Shown here piece by piece: positions 42,291 through 53,095 of a DNA stretch of 64,000 nt (its first letter is position 1; every line of letters begins with the position of its first letter). The position numbers were made by a program, and so were the translations under genes. Origin of the DNA: a bacterium (GTDB lineage Bacteria > Vulcanimicrobiota > Vulcanimicrobiia > Vulcanimicrobiales > SCRA01); the NCBI GenBank assembly GCA_004298675.1, contig SCRI01000063.1:18540-82539 (forward strand), in the 5' to 3' direction. The notes beneath the pieces are model-generated. The model searched no databases and had not been told where the DNA came from. It worked only from the letters and a program-made list of their open reading frames with translations.

Positions 42291-44776
42291 CGAACCGGGA
42301 GAAGCAGCGCTCGCCGCTGTTCGAACAGTACTTCGGAGTCAAGGCGCGTTATCCGGAGGCCGTGCTCCTCATGCGCGTGGGCGACTTCTACGAAGCCTAC
42401 GGAGAGGACGCGGAGACGATCTCGCGCGCGCTGCAGATCGCGTTGACGTCCAAGGAGTCCGGCGGCGGCGAGCGCGTGTCGATGGCCGGCGTCCCGTATC
42501 ACGCCCTCGACGGCTACCTCGCGAAGCTGGTTGCGCAGCGCTTCGTCGTGGCGCTGGCGGAGCAGATGGAGGCGCCCGTCCCAAACAAGCTCACGCGCCG
42601 CGAGGTGGTGCGCGTGGTGACGCCGGGGACACTGCTCGAGGAGTCGCTGCTGCCCTCCGCCGCCAATAATTTTCTGGCCTGCGTTGCGGTGCTGGGTGAG
42701 GCGCTGGCGATCGCCCATGCCGACGTCTCCACGGGGGAGTTGGCGGTGACCGCGTTTGCCGGCGACTCGATGCAGGAGGACGCGCTAGCCGAGCTGGCAC
42801 GCCTGGCGCCCGCGGAGGCCGTGCTCGACGTGCCCTTCGATCAACGCGAGCCGTTCGAACAGATCCTGGGGCAACAGGATGCACGCGTCACACGGCCCGG
42901 GCTCGGCGCCGTCGACGGGCGCCAGCGCGAGCCGCTGGCAGGGTTCTCGCTCGAGGAATCCGCGGCCATGCACCGCGCGCTCGATGCGCTCTATGCCTTC
43001 ACCGCGCGCAGTTGTCTGGGCGGCGCCGAGGCTCTGCGCGAGCCGCGGACGTACCGCGCGCAGACCTTCATGGTGATCGATCCCGCCTCACGGCGCAATC
43101 TCGAGCTCACCAAAGCCATCGGCTCCAACTCCAAAGCCACGTTGCTGGCGGCGGTGGACCGCTGCCGCACGGCCATGGGCTCGCGGCTGCTGGCCCGCTG
43201 GCTCTTGACGCCGCTGGTCGAGCGCGAGCGCATTCTGGCGCGTCAAGCGGCGGTGGCGGCGCTGGTGGAGCAGTATCCGCGCCGCGCCGCGTTGCAGGAG
43301 CAGCTCGAAGGCTGCTACGATTTGGAGCGCTTGGCGCAGCGCCTGCGCGTGCACCGTGCCGCGCCGCGCGATCTGGCGGCGTTGCGGCGAACGCTAGCGC
43401 TGCTGGAACCCGTGCGCGCGTGTGCCGATCTGCCGGCGCTTGCCGAGACCGTCGGCGGCATCGAACGCTTCGACGATCTGCGTGCCGATCTCGAGCGGAC
43501 GCTGGCGGAGGAGCCGCCGCCCAACCTCGCCGACGGCGGCGTGATCCGCCCGGATTCCAGCGCCGAGCTGGCCGAGTGCATGGCGTTGCGGACGGGGGCG
43601 CGCGAGCGCATCGCGGCGCTGGAGGAGCGCGAGCGGGCGCGCACCGGCATCAAATCGTTGCGGATCAAGTATACCAACGCCTTCGGCTATGCCATCGAGA
43701 TCGGCACCGCGCACGCCGCTTCCGCTCCCGCTGATTACGTGCGCAAGCAGACGCTGACCAACGGGCAACGCTTCACCACTCCGGAGCTCAAGGAGCTCGA
43801 GTTCGCGATCGCCTCCGCACACTCGCGTCAACTGCGGCTGGAGGAGGTGCTCTACGCGCAGTTGATGGAGCGCGTTACCGCGGATGCCGAGCGGGTGCTG
43901 ACGACGGCGCAGGCGCTGGCCCACCTGGATGTCTACGCGTCGTTGGCGCAGACGGCGGGGGAGCGTGGCTACGTGCGCCCGCGCATCGTCGACGAGTCGC
44001 GCCTGGCGATTGTCGATGGCCGCCATCCGGTGGTGGAGGGACTGCTGGGCGACCGTTTTGTCCCCAATGACCTGCGCATCGACGAGAGCGGCCACCGCTT
44101 CTTGATACTGACCGGCCCCAACATGGGCGGTAAGTCCACGTTCCTGCGGCAGGCGGCGCTGCTGACTATCCTCGCGCAGATCGGCTCGTACGTACCGGCG
44201 CGTGAGGCCGAGATTGGCGTGGTCGATCGTATCTTCACGCGCATCGGCGCCGGCGACGATCTTGCGAGCGGTCAATCCACGTTCTACTTGGAGATGGCGG
44301 AGGCCGCGCACATCCTGCGGCGCTGCACGCCACGCTCGCTCGTGGTCGTGGACGAGATCGGCCGCGGCACGGGGACCGTGGACGGATTGGCTATCGCGCA
44401 GGCGATCTGTGAATATCTGCTGGGCATGGAGTCGGAGACCCCGATCGTGCTCTTCGCCACCCACTTTCACGAACTGGTCGAGCTGGCCGACGAATGGCCG
44501 CGCGTGGCCAACTATCACGTCACTGCCGTCGAGCACCCGCAGCGCGGCGGCGAGCCCGTCTTCTCGCACCGGGTGCTGCCGGGCTCGACCAACCGTTCCT
44601 TCGGCATCGAGGTCGCTCGCATGGCTGGGCTGCCGTCCAGCGTGGTGGAGCGCGCGCGCAGCCTGGCCGACGAACTGTTGGGGCGCACACCGCTCGAGCA
44701 GGCGGTGCCGCTGCGCAAGAATCTCGCGCGCGAGCGAGCGGACGTCCCACGCCGCCAGTTGGACTTCTTTCAGTGA
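42287..44776 (+). CDS. mutS: DNA mismatch repair ATPase MutS
   Basis: MutS (829 aa) recognises mismatches. The mismatch-contact motif GDFYEAYGEDA is near residues 31-41, the Walker A TGPNMGGKST near 610, and VVVDEIGRGTGTVDG is the Walker B/signature. The clamp and lever regions (LRIKYTNAFGYAIEI) are present. The GTG start overlaps the miaB stop as GTGA, and its own stop overlaps mutL the same way. MutS and MutL sit together with miaA/hfq, an order known from other bacteria for mutL-miaA-hfq. No mutH is visible, consistent with an endonuclease-bearing MutL. Confidence 0.97.
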   Translation: MTNREKQRSPLFEQYFGVKARYPEAVLLMRVGDFYEAYGEDAETISRALQIALTSKESGGGERVSMAGVPYHALDGYLAKLVAQRFVVALAEQMEAPVPNKLTRREVVRVVTPGTLLEESLLPSAANNFLACVAVLGEALAIAHADVSTGELAVTAFAGDSMQEDALAELARLAPAEAVLDVPFDQREPFEQILGQQDARVTRPGLGAVDGRQREPLAGFSLEESAAMHRALDALYAFTARSCLGGAEALREPRTYRAQTFMVIDPASRRNLELTKAIGSNSKATLLAAVDRCRTAMGSRLLARWLLTPLVERERILARQAAVAALVEQYPRRAALQEQLEGCYDLERLAQRLRVHRAAPRDLAALRRTLALLEPVRACADLPALAETVGGIERFDDLRADLERTLAEEPPPNLADGGVIRPDSSAELAECMALRTGARERIAALEERERARTGIKSLRIKYTNAFGYAIEIGTAHAASAPADYVRKQTLTNGQRFTTPELKELEFAIASAHSRQLRLEEVLYAQLMERVTADAERVLTTAQALAHLDVYASLAQTAGERGYVRPRIVDESRLAIVDGRHPVVEGLLGDRFVPNDLRIDESGHRFLILTGPNMGGKSTFLRQAALLTILAQIGSYVPAREAEIGVVDRIFTRIGAGDDLASGQSTFYLEMAEAAHILRRCTPRSLVVVDEIGRGTGTVDGLAIAQAICEYLLGMESETPIVLFATHFHELVELADEWPRVANYHVTAVEHPQRGGEPVFSHRVLPGSTNRSFGIEVARMAGLPSSVVERARSLADELLGRTPLEQAVPLRKNLARERADVPRRQLDFFQ

Positions 44777-46506
44777 GCGGGGTGGGCGGGATCAGCATTC
44801 ATGTTCTCGATGCCCGCACGATTGGCCAGATAGCGGCGGGGGAGATCATCGAGCGCCCCGTCTCGGTGGTGAAGGAACTGGTGGAGAACAGCCTGGACGC
44901 GGGGGCGCGCCGCATTCGAGTGGAGGTGGAGGGCGGAGGCATCGAGTCGATCGCGGTCGCGGACGACGGCGCGGGCATCTTGCCCGAGGAGTTGCCGTTG
45001 GCGCTGCGCAGGCACGCCACGTCGAAGCTAGCCGAGCCGGACGATCTCTTCCGCATCGCAAGCCTGGGCTTCCGCGGCGAAGGGCTGGCCTCGATCGCCG
45101 CGGTCTGCCGCACGGTCTTGCTCTCGCGCCGGGCCGGCTCGGAGATCGGTGCGCGGGTGAGCGCGGAAGGTGAGAGCATCGGCGCGGTCGAGCCCTTCGC
45201 CGCTCCGGTCGGCACGCGCGTCGAAGCGCGCGATCTCTTTCACGCGCTGCCGGTGCGCCGTGAGTACCTGCGCTCGCCGGGGGCCGAGTTCACGCGCATC
45301 TCGGGTTGGCTCTCTGCCCTTGCCCTGGCATATCCCGAGGTCGCGTTCACGCTGACGCACGGCGGCCGCACGGTCTGGAGCCTGCCCCCGGCGGCCCAGC
45401 CCGAACACCGCCTCGCGCAACTGTTCGGTCCGGCCGCGGCGGCGCGCATGCTGTCGATCGAGGCCGAGGGAGCCGGGCTGCGCGTGCGTGGATACGTCTC
45501 GCCGCCCAGCGACGATCGCGCCAACCGCGCCGCGCAGTATCTGTTCGTCAACCGCCGCCTGCTGCGCTCGACGCAGCTGGCGGCGGCCTGGACGCAGGCG
45601 TACAAGGGCGCGCTCATGACGGGTCGCTATCCCTACGGTGCGGTGCTATTGGACGTGGACCCCGGCGAGGTCGACGTCAACGTGCATCCCACCAAGGCCG
45701 ATGTGCGCTTCCGCCGTCCGGCGCTGGCCTTCGATCTCACCAAACGCGCGCTGTCCAGCGCGCTCGAGCGCCATGCCGCCCGGCAACTCGGGCAGACGGT
45801 GCTCTCGCCGCTCCCGCAGCGCGGTCTCACGCCGGACGTCGCGATCATCGATCGCAGTGATCCCGCGGCGCCTCCCGCCGATCTCGCGCTGCGCCTGGCC
45901 GAGATGCGCGCGGCCGCCGTCGCGGATGACCGCGACGGCGCACGGACCCTGCGCGTCGTGCTCCAACTCGCCAACACGTTCATCGTTGCCAGCGACGGGC
46001 GCGACTTGCTGGTGATCGATCAGCACGCGGCGCACGAGCGCGTCAACTACGAGCGCATCGCCGCGCGGGCCAGCCGCGGCGACGACCCGGTGCGAGAGCC
46101 GTTGCTGCTGCCTCAGATCTTCGAACTCGACCACGGGGAGGCCGCGGCGCTCTCCGAGCTGCTCCCGCAGTTGGAGAGCGCGGGCTTCTCGATCGAGCCG
46201 TTCGGCGAGCGCGCCTTCCGGTTGACGGCCACGCCGCTCGACTTTCGCGTGCGTGCCTTCGATCTGCGGGGATTCCTCGACGACGTGCTCGGCGAGCGCG
46301 CCGAGGGCACGTTCGGACCGCAGTCGCTGTGGGCCTCGCTGGCCTGCAAGTCCGCGGTGCGCGCAGGCGAGGCGCTGCAAGTGCCCGAGATGGAGGAGCT
46401 GCTGCACCGGCTCTTCGCCTGCGGCGATCCCATGCATTGCGCCCATGGCCGGCCCGCGCTGCTGCGCTGGAGCGAGCGCGACTTGACGCACTTGTTCAAA
46501 CGGTGA
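44773..46506 (+). CDS. mutL: DNA mismatch repair protein MutL
   Basis: MutL (577 aa) couples mismatch recognition to strand incision. The N-terminal GHKL ATPase is complete: ENSLDAGA (the E/N motif), DDGAGI and RHATSKL, FRGEGLASI. The C-terminal endonuclease motif DQHAAHERVNYE and the late zinc-binding CAHGRP indicate a MutL with nicking activity, as in bacteria without MutH. The start is a GTG (44773) overlapping the mutS stop; an open frame runs upstream inside mutS but is not used. The stop overlaps miaA by GTGA. Confidence 0.96.
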   Translation: MSGVGGISIHVLDARTIGQIAAGEIIERPVSVVKELVENSLDAGARRIRVEVEGGGIESIAVADDGAGILPEELPLALRRHATSKLAEPDDLFRIASLGFRGEGLASIAAVCRTVLLSRRAGSEIGARVSAEGESIGAVEPFAAPVGTRVEARDLFHALPVRREYLRSPGAEFTRISGWLSALALAYPEVAFTLTHGGRTVWSLPPAAQPEHRLAQLFGPAAAARMLSIEAEGAGLRVRGYVSPPSDDRANRAAQYLFVNRRLLRSTQLAAAWTQAYKGALMTGRYPYGAVLLDVDPGEVDVNVHPTKADVRFRRPALAFDLTKRALSSALERHAARQLGQTVLSPLPQRGLTPDVAIIDRSDPAAPPADLALRLAEMRAAAVADDRDGARTLRVVLQLANTFIVASDGRDLLVIDQHAAHERVNYERIAARASRGDDPVREPLLLPQIFELDHGEAAALSELLPQLESAGFSIEPFGERAFRLTATPLDFRVRAFDLRGFLDDVLGERAEGTFGPQSLWASLACKSAVRAGEALQVPEMEELLHRLFACGDPMHCAHGRPALLRWSERDLTHLFKR

Positions 46507-47414
46507 GCGAAGGCGTGCTCCTCTTGATGGGGCCGACGGCCAGCGGCAAGACTGCACTGGCGGTCGAGTTGGCGCTGCGCTTCGGAGCCGAGATCGTCTC
46601 GGCCGATTCGCGGCAGGTCTATCGCGGCATGGCCGTGGGGACCGCGCAGCCCGATGCGGCGCAACTGCGTGCCGTCCGCCACCATCTCGTGGGCTTTCTC
46701 GAACCCGAACAGCGCTATAGTGCGGCGCGTTTCGTACGCGACGCCGCCGCCGCGCTGGATCAGGCTGCAGCCCGCGGGCGCCGCGCGATCGTGACCGGCG
46801 GCACCGGGTTCTATCTGCGCGCGCTCAGCGGGGAGATGACGCTGGCCGGCGTTTCAGCCGACGAGTTGCTGCGCGCGCGGCTGCGCGAAGAGAGCCGCAT
46901 CCACTCGCAGGCGACGCTGCATGCGTGGCTGGCGGCGCTCGATCCACGGCGCGCCACGGCGATCGCAAGCGGCGATCGTTACCGTACGCTGCGCGCGCTG
47001 GAGGTGGTGCTCGCGCGCGGCGGCACGCCGCCGCCGGCGCTGCCGACGCTGGTGTCGCGCGGCACGCGCATGCTGAAGTTCGCGTTGATGCTCGACCGCG
47101 CCGAATTGAGCCGTCGCATCCGCGCACGGACGCAGGCCATGATCGAGCGCGGCTTGTTGGACGAGGCACAGGCGTTGGAGGAGCGTGACGCCCCCGCCGC
47201 CGATGCCGTGGGCTATCCGCAGGCTAGCGCGTACCTGCGCGGACTCTGCACGCGCGCGGAGTTGGAGGAGACGCTAGCGCGCGCGACGCGGCGTTATGCG
47301 AAGCGTCAGATGACATGGCTGCGCGGCGAACCTGCGTTGCGCTGGGTCGTGAGTGGAGCGGGTGCATTCTCCGAGATCGAGCGCTGGGCAAGGGAATCAC
47401 TGGGCTGGACGTGA
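46503..47414 (+). CDS. miaA: tRNA dimethylallyltransferase MiaA
   Basis: This enzyme (303 aa) adds a dimethylallyl group to A37 of tRNAs reading UNN codons, the step before MiaB. P-loop GPTASGKTALAVEL is at about residues 10-23, SADSRQVYRGM at 35-45 is the substrate-contact motif, and VTGGTGFYLRAL lies near 98-109. The start is a GTG (46503) that overlaps the mutL stop as GTGA. It lies 13 bases before hfq, the same gene order as enterobacterial mutL-miaA-hfq, which supports the family calls. Confidence 0.96.
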   Translation: MSEGVLLLMGPTASGKTALAVELALRFGAEIVSADSRQVYRGMAVGTAQPDAAQLRAVRHHLVGFLEPEQRYSAARFVRDAAAALDQAAARGRRAIVTGGTGFYLRALSGEMTLAGVSADELLRARLREESRIHSQATLHAWLAALDPRRATAIASGDRYRTLRALEVVLARGGTPPPALPTLVSRGTRMLKFALMLDRAELSRRIRARTQAMIERGLLDEAQALEERDAPAADAVGYPQASAYLRGLCTRAELEETLARATRRYAKRQMTWLRGEPALRWVVSGAGAFSEIERWARESLGWT

Positions 47415-47427
47415 ACGCTCTCCCGGC

Positions 47428-47696
47428 ATGGCCGTACCCTCGCGCCCGCCCCAGCTCCAGGATGCCTATCTCGCCGAGATCAAGCGGCAGGGCATGGCCG
47501 TCACGATCTATCTCGTGAACGGCTTCCAGCTCCGTGGAACCGTGCTCGGCTTCGATGCCTTCACCATCGTTCTCGACTACGAGAACAAACCGCACCTCGT
47601 CTACAAGCATGCCGTCTCCACGATCTCTCCGCAGGGTGTGCTGTCGCTGAAGTTGGCTGTGGAGACTCCCGCCGAGAACGGGGAACCAGCACAACC

Positions 47697-47700
<4 letters not shown>
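47428..47700 (+). CDS. hfq: RNA chaperone Hfq
   Basis: Hfq (90 aa) is a hexameric Sm-like protein that pairs small RNAs with mRNAs. The Sm1 motif NGFQLRGTVLGFDAFTIVLD (about 30-49) and the Sm2 motif YKHAVSTISP (about 57-66) are both canonical, including the KH of the uridine-binding pocket. The short C-terminal tail (ETPAENGEPAQP) is acidic and disordered. ATG 47428 is chosen over an upstream open frame. It is followed by dapF with a GTGA overlap. Confidence 0.95.
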
Positions 47701-48478
<778 letters not shown>

Positions 48479-48479
<1 letters not shown>

Positions 48480-49711
48480 TGTCGTTCGGCCTGCCCTACG
48501 CCGACCGGCGCGGCCGCATCTTCTTCGATGAGCAGGCGCGCGCGCTCGCCGCTGACGGCTTCCTGCGCGAGCCGCGCCGCGAGGAGTTGATTCCGCTGCC
48601 AACGGGCTCCGTCGTGGCGATGCTGCCGGGGCGCGCCCCTCTGACCGGTGCCGCGAGCCGGCCGCACGCGTATGGCAATGGACGCTACGCTGCCGTCGGC
48701 GTCTTGCTCCCCTCGGGCTTTACGCGCCTGTTGCTGCCGGCGTATCAGGCCGGGCCCGCTGCCCCGGCACTGCCCCTCTTCGGTTACACCTTTGCTTGCG
48801 TCGTGGACGACGAGCTCTACGTTGCGGCGGCAAAAACCGACGACGGCGAGAGCTGGAAGCCGCGTTTCTTCGAAGGCGACGAATTGGAGCGGGCCATCGA
48901 GTCGCGCCTGGCGCTCGATCCCGAGAACGCGGTTTTGGGACAGGTCGCGCTCTGCTCGCGCGAGTACGGCTGCTTTACCGCGCAGAACGTCTTCTTCGAA
49001 AGCGGCGAAGCGGCGATCCCCGTCTCGCCGGCATGCAATGCGCGCTGCCTAGGCTGTATCTCGCAGCAGGAGCCGGATGCTCCGTTTCCCGCGCCGCAGA
49101 CGCGCATCTCGCGCGCGGCGGACGTCGCGGAGATCGTGCGCATCGCGACCCATCACCTCGCGCTGGATCCCAGCGGCATCGTGTCGTTCGGGCAGGGCTG
49201 CGAGGGCGAGCCGCTCATGCGCTACCGCACCATCGTCGCCGCCATCCGCGAGATTCGCGCGCGCACGCCGCTGGGAACGATCAATCTCAACACCAACGGC
49301 AGTCTTCCGGAAAAGCTGCAGGAGACGATCGAGGCGGGATTGCAGGCGGTGCGCGTGAGCCTCAATTCGTTCAGGCCGGAGGTCTACGCCGCGTACTACC
49401 GCCCCGATCGCTATGGTCTCGAAGACGTCCTCGAGTCGATCCGCCGCGCCTGCGAGGCGGGGCTGCGCGTCTCGTTGAACCTGCTCACGTTCCCGGGTGT
49501 CACCGACGAGGAGGCCGAGCTGGAAGCGATGGAGACCTTCTTGCGGGGCGTGCGAGTCGAGATGGTACAGACGCGCACGCTCAATATCGACCCCGACCTC
49601 TACCGGCATGCCGTGGGTGAGCCGGTAGCCCCGCGCGGGATGCTCGAGGCGCTCTCACGCATCCGCGGCGCGGGCTCACTCGTCGGAAACTTCACCCATC
49701 AGGTGCTTTGA
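48479..49711 (+). CDS. Radical SAM protein of unknown function
   Basis: This 410-residue radical SAM enzyme has the cluster motif CNARCLGC (CxxxCxxC) at about residue 185, after an unusual N-terminal domain of about 180 residues. The AdoMet-binding GQGCEGEPLM and a TIM-barrel-like succession NLNTNGSLPE and VSLNSFRPEVYAAYY follow. The C-terminal part has RGVRVEMVQTRTLNIDP. I do not recognise the substrate. It overlaps dapF by TGATG and precedes a SIS-domain gene by 4 bases and a DMT transporter gene by 14 bases, so the three probably work together, perhaps on a sugar or amino compound. Confidence 0.85.
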
Positions 49712-49715
49712 AGCG

Positions 49716-50720
49716 ATGCGTCATTTTGCTTTCGACGACCAGATCGCGTCTCAGTTCGAGGCCGTGCGCGACGCGCTCGAAACCAGCGTTCCCCGGCTCG
49801 ACGCGCAACGTCCCGTCGTCTTCGCAGGCACCGGGACGTCCCTGCACGCGGCCCAGGTTGCCGCTTATTGGGTGAACGAGCTGTCCGGCGGCCGCATTCG
49901 TCCGTTGGCTGTCGAAACGCACGCCTATGCGCTGCGCGGTGCCATCCAAGCCGAGGACCAGATCGTCGTCATCAGCCATCGCGGGACGAAGCGCTTTCCG
50001 CAGCAGCTCTTCGAGCGCGCCAAGCAGGCCGGTGCCACGACGATCGCCGTCTCCGGCCGCGGTGCCGAGAATCCAGGCGGCGACGTCGTGCTACGCACCT
50101 GCGACGACGAGCGCGCAGGCACCCACACCGTCTCGTACACCACGGCCTTAGCCGTGCTAGGGCGTCTGGTCGCGCAACTGGTCGGTGGCGCCGCCGCCGA
50201 GTTCAACGCCGCGCTCAGCACGATCCCTTCCGCCATCGAAGCGACGCTCGCGCTGCCCGCTCCCACGGACGTGCCGCCGCGCCTGATCAACAAGGAGCCG
50301 TTGTTCCTCGCCGGCTTCGGCATCGACGAGTTCAGCGTGCGCGAAGCCGCCTTGAAGTTCAAAGAAGGCGCGTATCTGTGGGCAGAAGGCATGTCCGTGG
50401 AGCTTGCGCTGCATGGAACGCCGGCGGTGTTCGAGCCGCGTCACGGCGCGATCGTCGCCGTGCCGGAAGCAGACGATGGCGGCCGCACGCAATCGTTACT
50501 CGGCCTGCTGAGAGAGTTGCGCGTCGAGGCGATCACGCTGGGGGCAGGCGACTACGATCTGCCCTTCGCCAAAACGGCGTACCTGTTGCGTCCGTTCGTT
50601 TCGATCATCCCGCTGCAGCGGCTCGTCGCCGAGCTGGCGCGCCGTCGCGGCTCCAACCCGGACACGATTCGCGGCGACGTCGAGCCGTACAAGTCGGCGA
50701 TCGGCCGGGTCCGGCTTTGA
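49716..50720 (+). CDS. Double SIS-domain protein (GlmS/AgaS-like isomerase domain)
   Basis: This 334-residue protein resembles the isomerase half of glucosamine-6-phosphate synthase without the glutaminase domain. SIS domain 1 contains FAGTGTSLHAAQVAAYW (about 35-51) and ISHRGTKRFPQ; SIS domain 2 contains LAGFGIDEFSVREAALKFKEG and a C-terminal NPDTIRGDVEPYKSAI, close to the GlmS end. Without a glutaminase it could be a sugar-phosphate isomerase/deaminase or a regulator-like binding protein. It sits between the radical SAM gene and the transporter. Function inferred only at family level. Confidence 0.82.
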   Translation: MRHFAFDDQIASQFEAVRDALETSVPRLDAQRPVVFAGTGTSLHAAQVAAYWVNELSGGRIRPLAVETHAYALRGAIQAEDQIVVISHRGTKRFPQQLFERAKQAGATTIAVSGRGAENPGGDVVLRTCDDERAGTHTVSYTTALAVLGRLVAQLVGGAAAEFNAALSTIPSAIEATLALPAPTDVPPRLINKEPLFLAGFGIDEFSVREAALKFKEGAYLWAEGMSVELALHGTPAVFEPRHGAIVAVPEADDGGRTQSLLGLLRELRVEAITLGAGDYDLPFAKTAYLLRPFVSIIPLQRLVAELARRRGSNPDTIRGDVEPYKSAIGRVRL

Positions 50721-50734
50721 CACCGTAGCCGCTC

Positions 50735-51586
50735 TTGACGGGGTTAGTGCTGGCCCTAGCGGCTGCGGCGATCTACGGCACGGGCGATTTCCTCGGCGGC
50801 GTCAGCAGTAAGCGCAGCAGCGTCTGGGCCGTGGTCGTCGTCTCGCAGTCGATTGGAGGCGCGGGCATGCTTGCGGCGGCACTGCTCAGCCGCGAGCAGT
50901 TCCCCTCACTGCAGGCGGTGGGAACGGCGGCACTGGGCGGCATCGCGGGCGGCGCCGGTGTCGTGCTGCTCTATCGGGGTTTAGCCCTCGGCCGCATGAG
51001 CATCGTCGCGCCGGTCACCGGTGCCGTGGCCGTCGTGCTCCCCGTACTGATGGGTATCGTGCGCGGCGAGCACGCCGCGGCGGCGGCGTGGCTGGGCGTT
51101 GCGCTGACCGCGTGCGCGGTCGTGCTCGTCAGCGCCGGTCCCGGTGAGCACCTTCCCGATGGCGTGCCGTGCGCGCAGCGCAGCCGCTTGATCGAGGCGG
51201 TTGGCGCGGGCGTAGCCTTCGGCTTGCTCTACGTCATCTTTGCCCGGCTCGCGACTGCGCCCGTGCTCTGGGCGACGGTGGCGGCACGTAGCGCATCGGT
51301 GCCGTTCCTTGTACTGGTTGCGCTGGCTGCCCGCGGGAGCCTGCGGCCGGCACGCGCCTCGCTGACGACGATCGCGTGGGCCGGCATCTGCGATGCCGCC
51401 GCCAACGTGTTCTACCTGCTGGCGCTGCGTCACACTTTGCTGGCCTTCGCGGCGGTGATCACCTCGCTCTATCCCGCCTCCACGGTACTGCTGGCGAGAG
51501 TCGTGCTGCGCGAGCGCCTGGTCCGCGTGCAATGGGTGGGTGTGGCCCTGGCTTTGGCCGGCATTGTGCTGATTGCCGCGGGCTAA
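50735..51586 (+). CDS. DMT-superfamily (EamA) transporter
   Basis: This integral membrane protein (283 aa) has ten predicted helices and an internal EamA duplication, about residues 1-130 and 150-283. The typical pattern includes GTGDFLGGVSSKRS, VGTAALGGIAGGAGVVLLYRGLALGRMS and YPASTVLLARVVLRERLVRVQ. EamA proteins export amino acids, nucleosides or sugar-like compounds. The start is TTG (50735) or the in-frame GTG at 50747. It follows the radical SAM and SIS genes closely, suggesting export or uptake of a product of that pathway. Confidence 0.85.
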   Translation: MTGLVLALAAAAIYGTGDFLGGVSSKRSSVWAVVVVSQSIGGAGMLAAALLSREQFPSLQAVGTAALGGIAGGAGVVLLYRGLALGRMSIVAPVTGAVAVVLPVLMGIVRGEHAAAAAWLGVALTACAVVLVSAGPGEHLPDGVPCAQRSRLIEAVGAGVAFGLLYVIFARLATAPVLWATVAARSASVPFLVLVALAARGSLRPARASLTTIAWAGICDAAANVFYLLALRHTLLAFAAVITSLYPASTVLLARVVLRERLVRVQWVGVALALAGIVLIAAG

Positions 51587-51719
51587 AACCTGCGGCCCCC
51601 CTTGCGCCCGGGGTGGGCTTTCGTGCAATCTAGTAGCTACCAGAGGCCGCGCCCAACCAACGTACGCGACCCGGGTGAGTGCGTCATTACTTCGAGCGGC
51701 CTCGAAAGGGGGTATCTCG

Positions 51720-52991
51720 ATGAGTGATCCCGGCATATCCCGTGAGTCCTTTGTCAAGGGCGCGGGCGTCGCTGCGGCGGCGCTGAGCGCCGGATTCCCT
51801 GCCTTCATACCGAAGCTCGGCGAAGCCGCCGAGACGATCAAGATCGGACAAGTCGACTCTCTCAGCGGTCCCTACGGTGCCGACGGGATCAACCAAGTGC
51901 GCGGCGCGGACATGGCCGTGGAAGCGTGGAACAAGCGCGGCGGCGTGATGGGGCGCAGGATCGAAAAGTTGGTCGAGGACGACCAGACCAATCCCGGCGT
52001 CGCCGTGCAGAAGGCGCGTAAGCTGGTCAACGAAGAGCACGTCGTGGCGCTGGTCGGCACGGTGAGCAGCGCCGTCACGCTCTCGGTGAGCGGCGCGGCG
52101 GCGTCGATGAGCGTGCCGTTCGTCGATGCGGGCGGGCATACGGACGACGCCGTGGGCAAGGACTGCCATTGGTGCACGTTCATGACCTGCCATACCACGT
52201 GGATGATGAGCCACGCCACCGGTTTCTCGATCGCCAAGCTCTTCGGCAAGCGCTGGTATGAAGTCACGCCCGACTACGCCTTCGGGCACTCCATCGCGGC
52301 CGGGTACGCCGACGTGGTGGAGAAAGTCGGCGGAACGATCGTCGCCAACGACCTCGCGCCGCTGGGGACGACCGACTTCAGCCCCTATCTCACGAAGATC
52401 GAGGCGGCCAAGCCGGACGTCATCATCGTGACCGTCGCCGGTCAGGATTACGTCAACTTCATGAAGCAAGCCGGCTCGTTCGGCCTGCTCAAGAAGTATC
52501 CCGTCGCGGGCTGGGCCGCGGAGCTCGAACAGATCTGGGCGCTGCCCCCCGAGTACCGCGTGGGGTACTGGGGCTGCGAGTGGTACTACAACAGCGATCT
52601 GGTTTTCACGAAGAAGAATGCGGCGGCGGCCGACTTCGTGCGTGGCTGGCGCAAGCGCTTCAGTACGCCGGCCACCGAGCGCAGCTGTTTCGGTTACGTT
52701 GCGACGGACCGGCTCTTGTGGGCGATGAACGAAACCAAGAGTACCGATCCCGTGAAGATCGCGCGGGCGCTCGAGGGCTCGACGTTCCAGTCGCTGTGGG
52801 ACGGCACGCCGTCGTACCGCAAGGTGGACCACTCGCTGATGTGGCCGGTCTGGTTCGGAAAGATACGCGCCAATGGGACGGCTCAGGACAAGTACGACGT
52901 CATGGAGATCGTCGACCGGCAAGAGGGCGAGCACGTCGCGCTATCTGAGAGCGACGCGGCCCGCGCTTGCCATCTGGGCTATCCCTCGTAA
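51720..52991 (+). CDS. Liv-type (periplasmic binding type 1) solute-binding protein, orphan
   Basis: This 423-residue periplasmic-binding protein of the branched-chain amino acid/amide type has ATG 51720 with a strong GAAAGGGGG ribosome-binding site. The N-terminus SRESFVKGAGVAAAAL resembles a Tat signal in which the second arginine is Glu. The mature part begins IKIGQVDSLSGPYG, then DDQTNPGVAVQKARKLV and VGTVSSAVTL. No Liv permeases or ATPases are adjacent. It ends before an inverted repeat that separates it from the convergent enoyl-CoA hydratase gene. Ligand unknown. Confidence 0.87.
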   Translation: MSDPGISRESFVKGAGVAAAALSAGFPAFIPKLGEAAETIKIGQVDSLSGPYGADGINQVRGADMAVEAWNKRGGVMGRRIEKLVEDDQTNPGVAVQKARKLVNEEHVVALVGTVSSAVTLSVSGAAASMSVPFVDAGGHTDDAVGKDCHWCTFMTCHTTWMMSHATGFSIAKLFGKRWYEVTPDYAFGHSIAAGYADVVEKVGGTIVANDLAPLGTTDFSPYLTKIEAAKPDVIIVTVAGQDYVNFMKQAGSFGLLKKYPVAGWAAELEQIWALPPEYRVGYWGCEWYYNSDLVFTKKNAAAADFVRGWRKRFSTPATERSCFGYVATDRLLWAMNETKSTDPVKIARALEGSTFQSLWDGTPSYRKVDHSLMWPVWFGKIRANGTAQDKYDVMEIVDRQEGEHVALSESDAARACHLGYPS

Positions 52992-53033
52992 CGCCCCCTG
53001 CCTGAGATGAGCTCTGGTAGATAGGCCCGCACA

Positions 53034-53074
53034 GGCGCGGGCGCCGTTGGTTTGAAAACCGTGGCGCCCGCGCC
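53034..53074. repeat. Inverted repeat between convergent genes, probable terminator
   Basis: Arms of 12 bp (53034-53045 and 53063-53074) enclose a second inner complementarity (GGTTT/AAACC). The stem is very GC-rich but has no clear T-run on either side. Its position, just after the binding-protein stop and before the minus-strand gene's stop, suggests a terminator. Confidence 0.6.
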
Positions 53075-53095
53075 CGCGAGTGACGGCGGTGCCGG

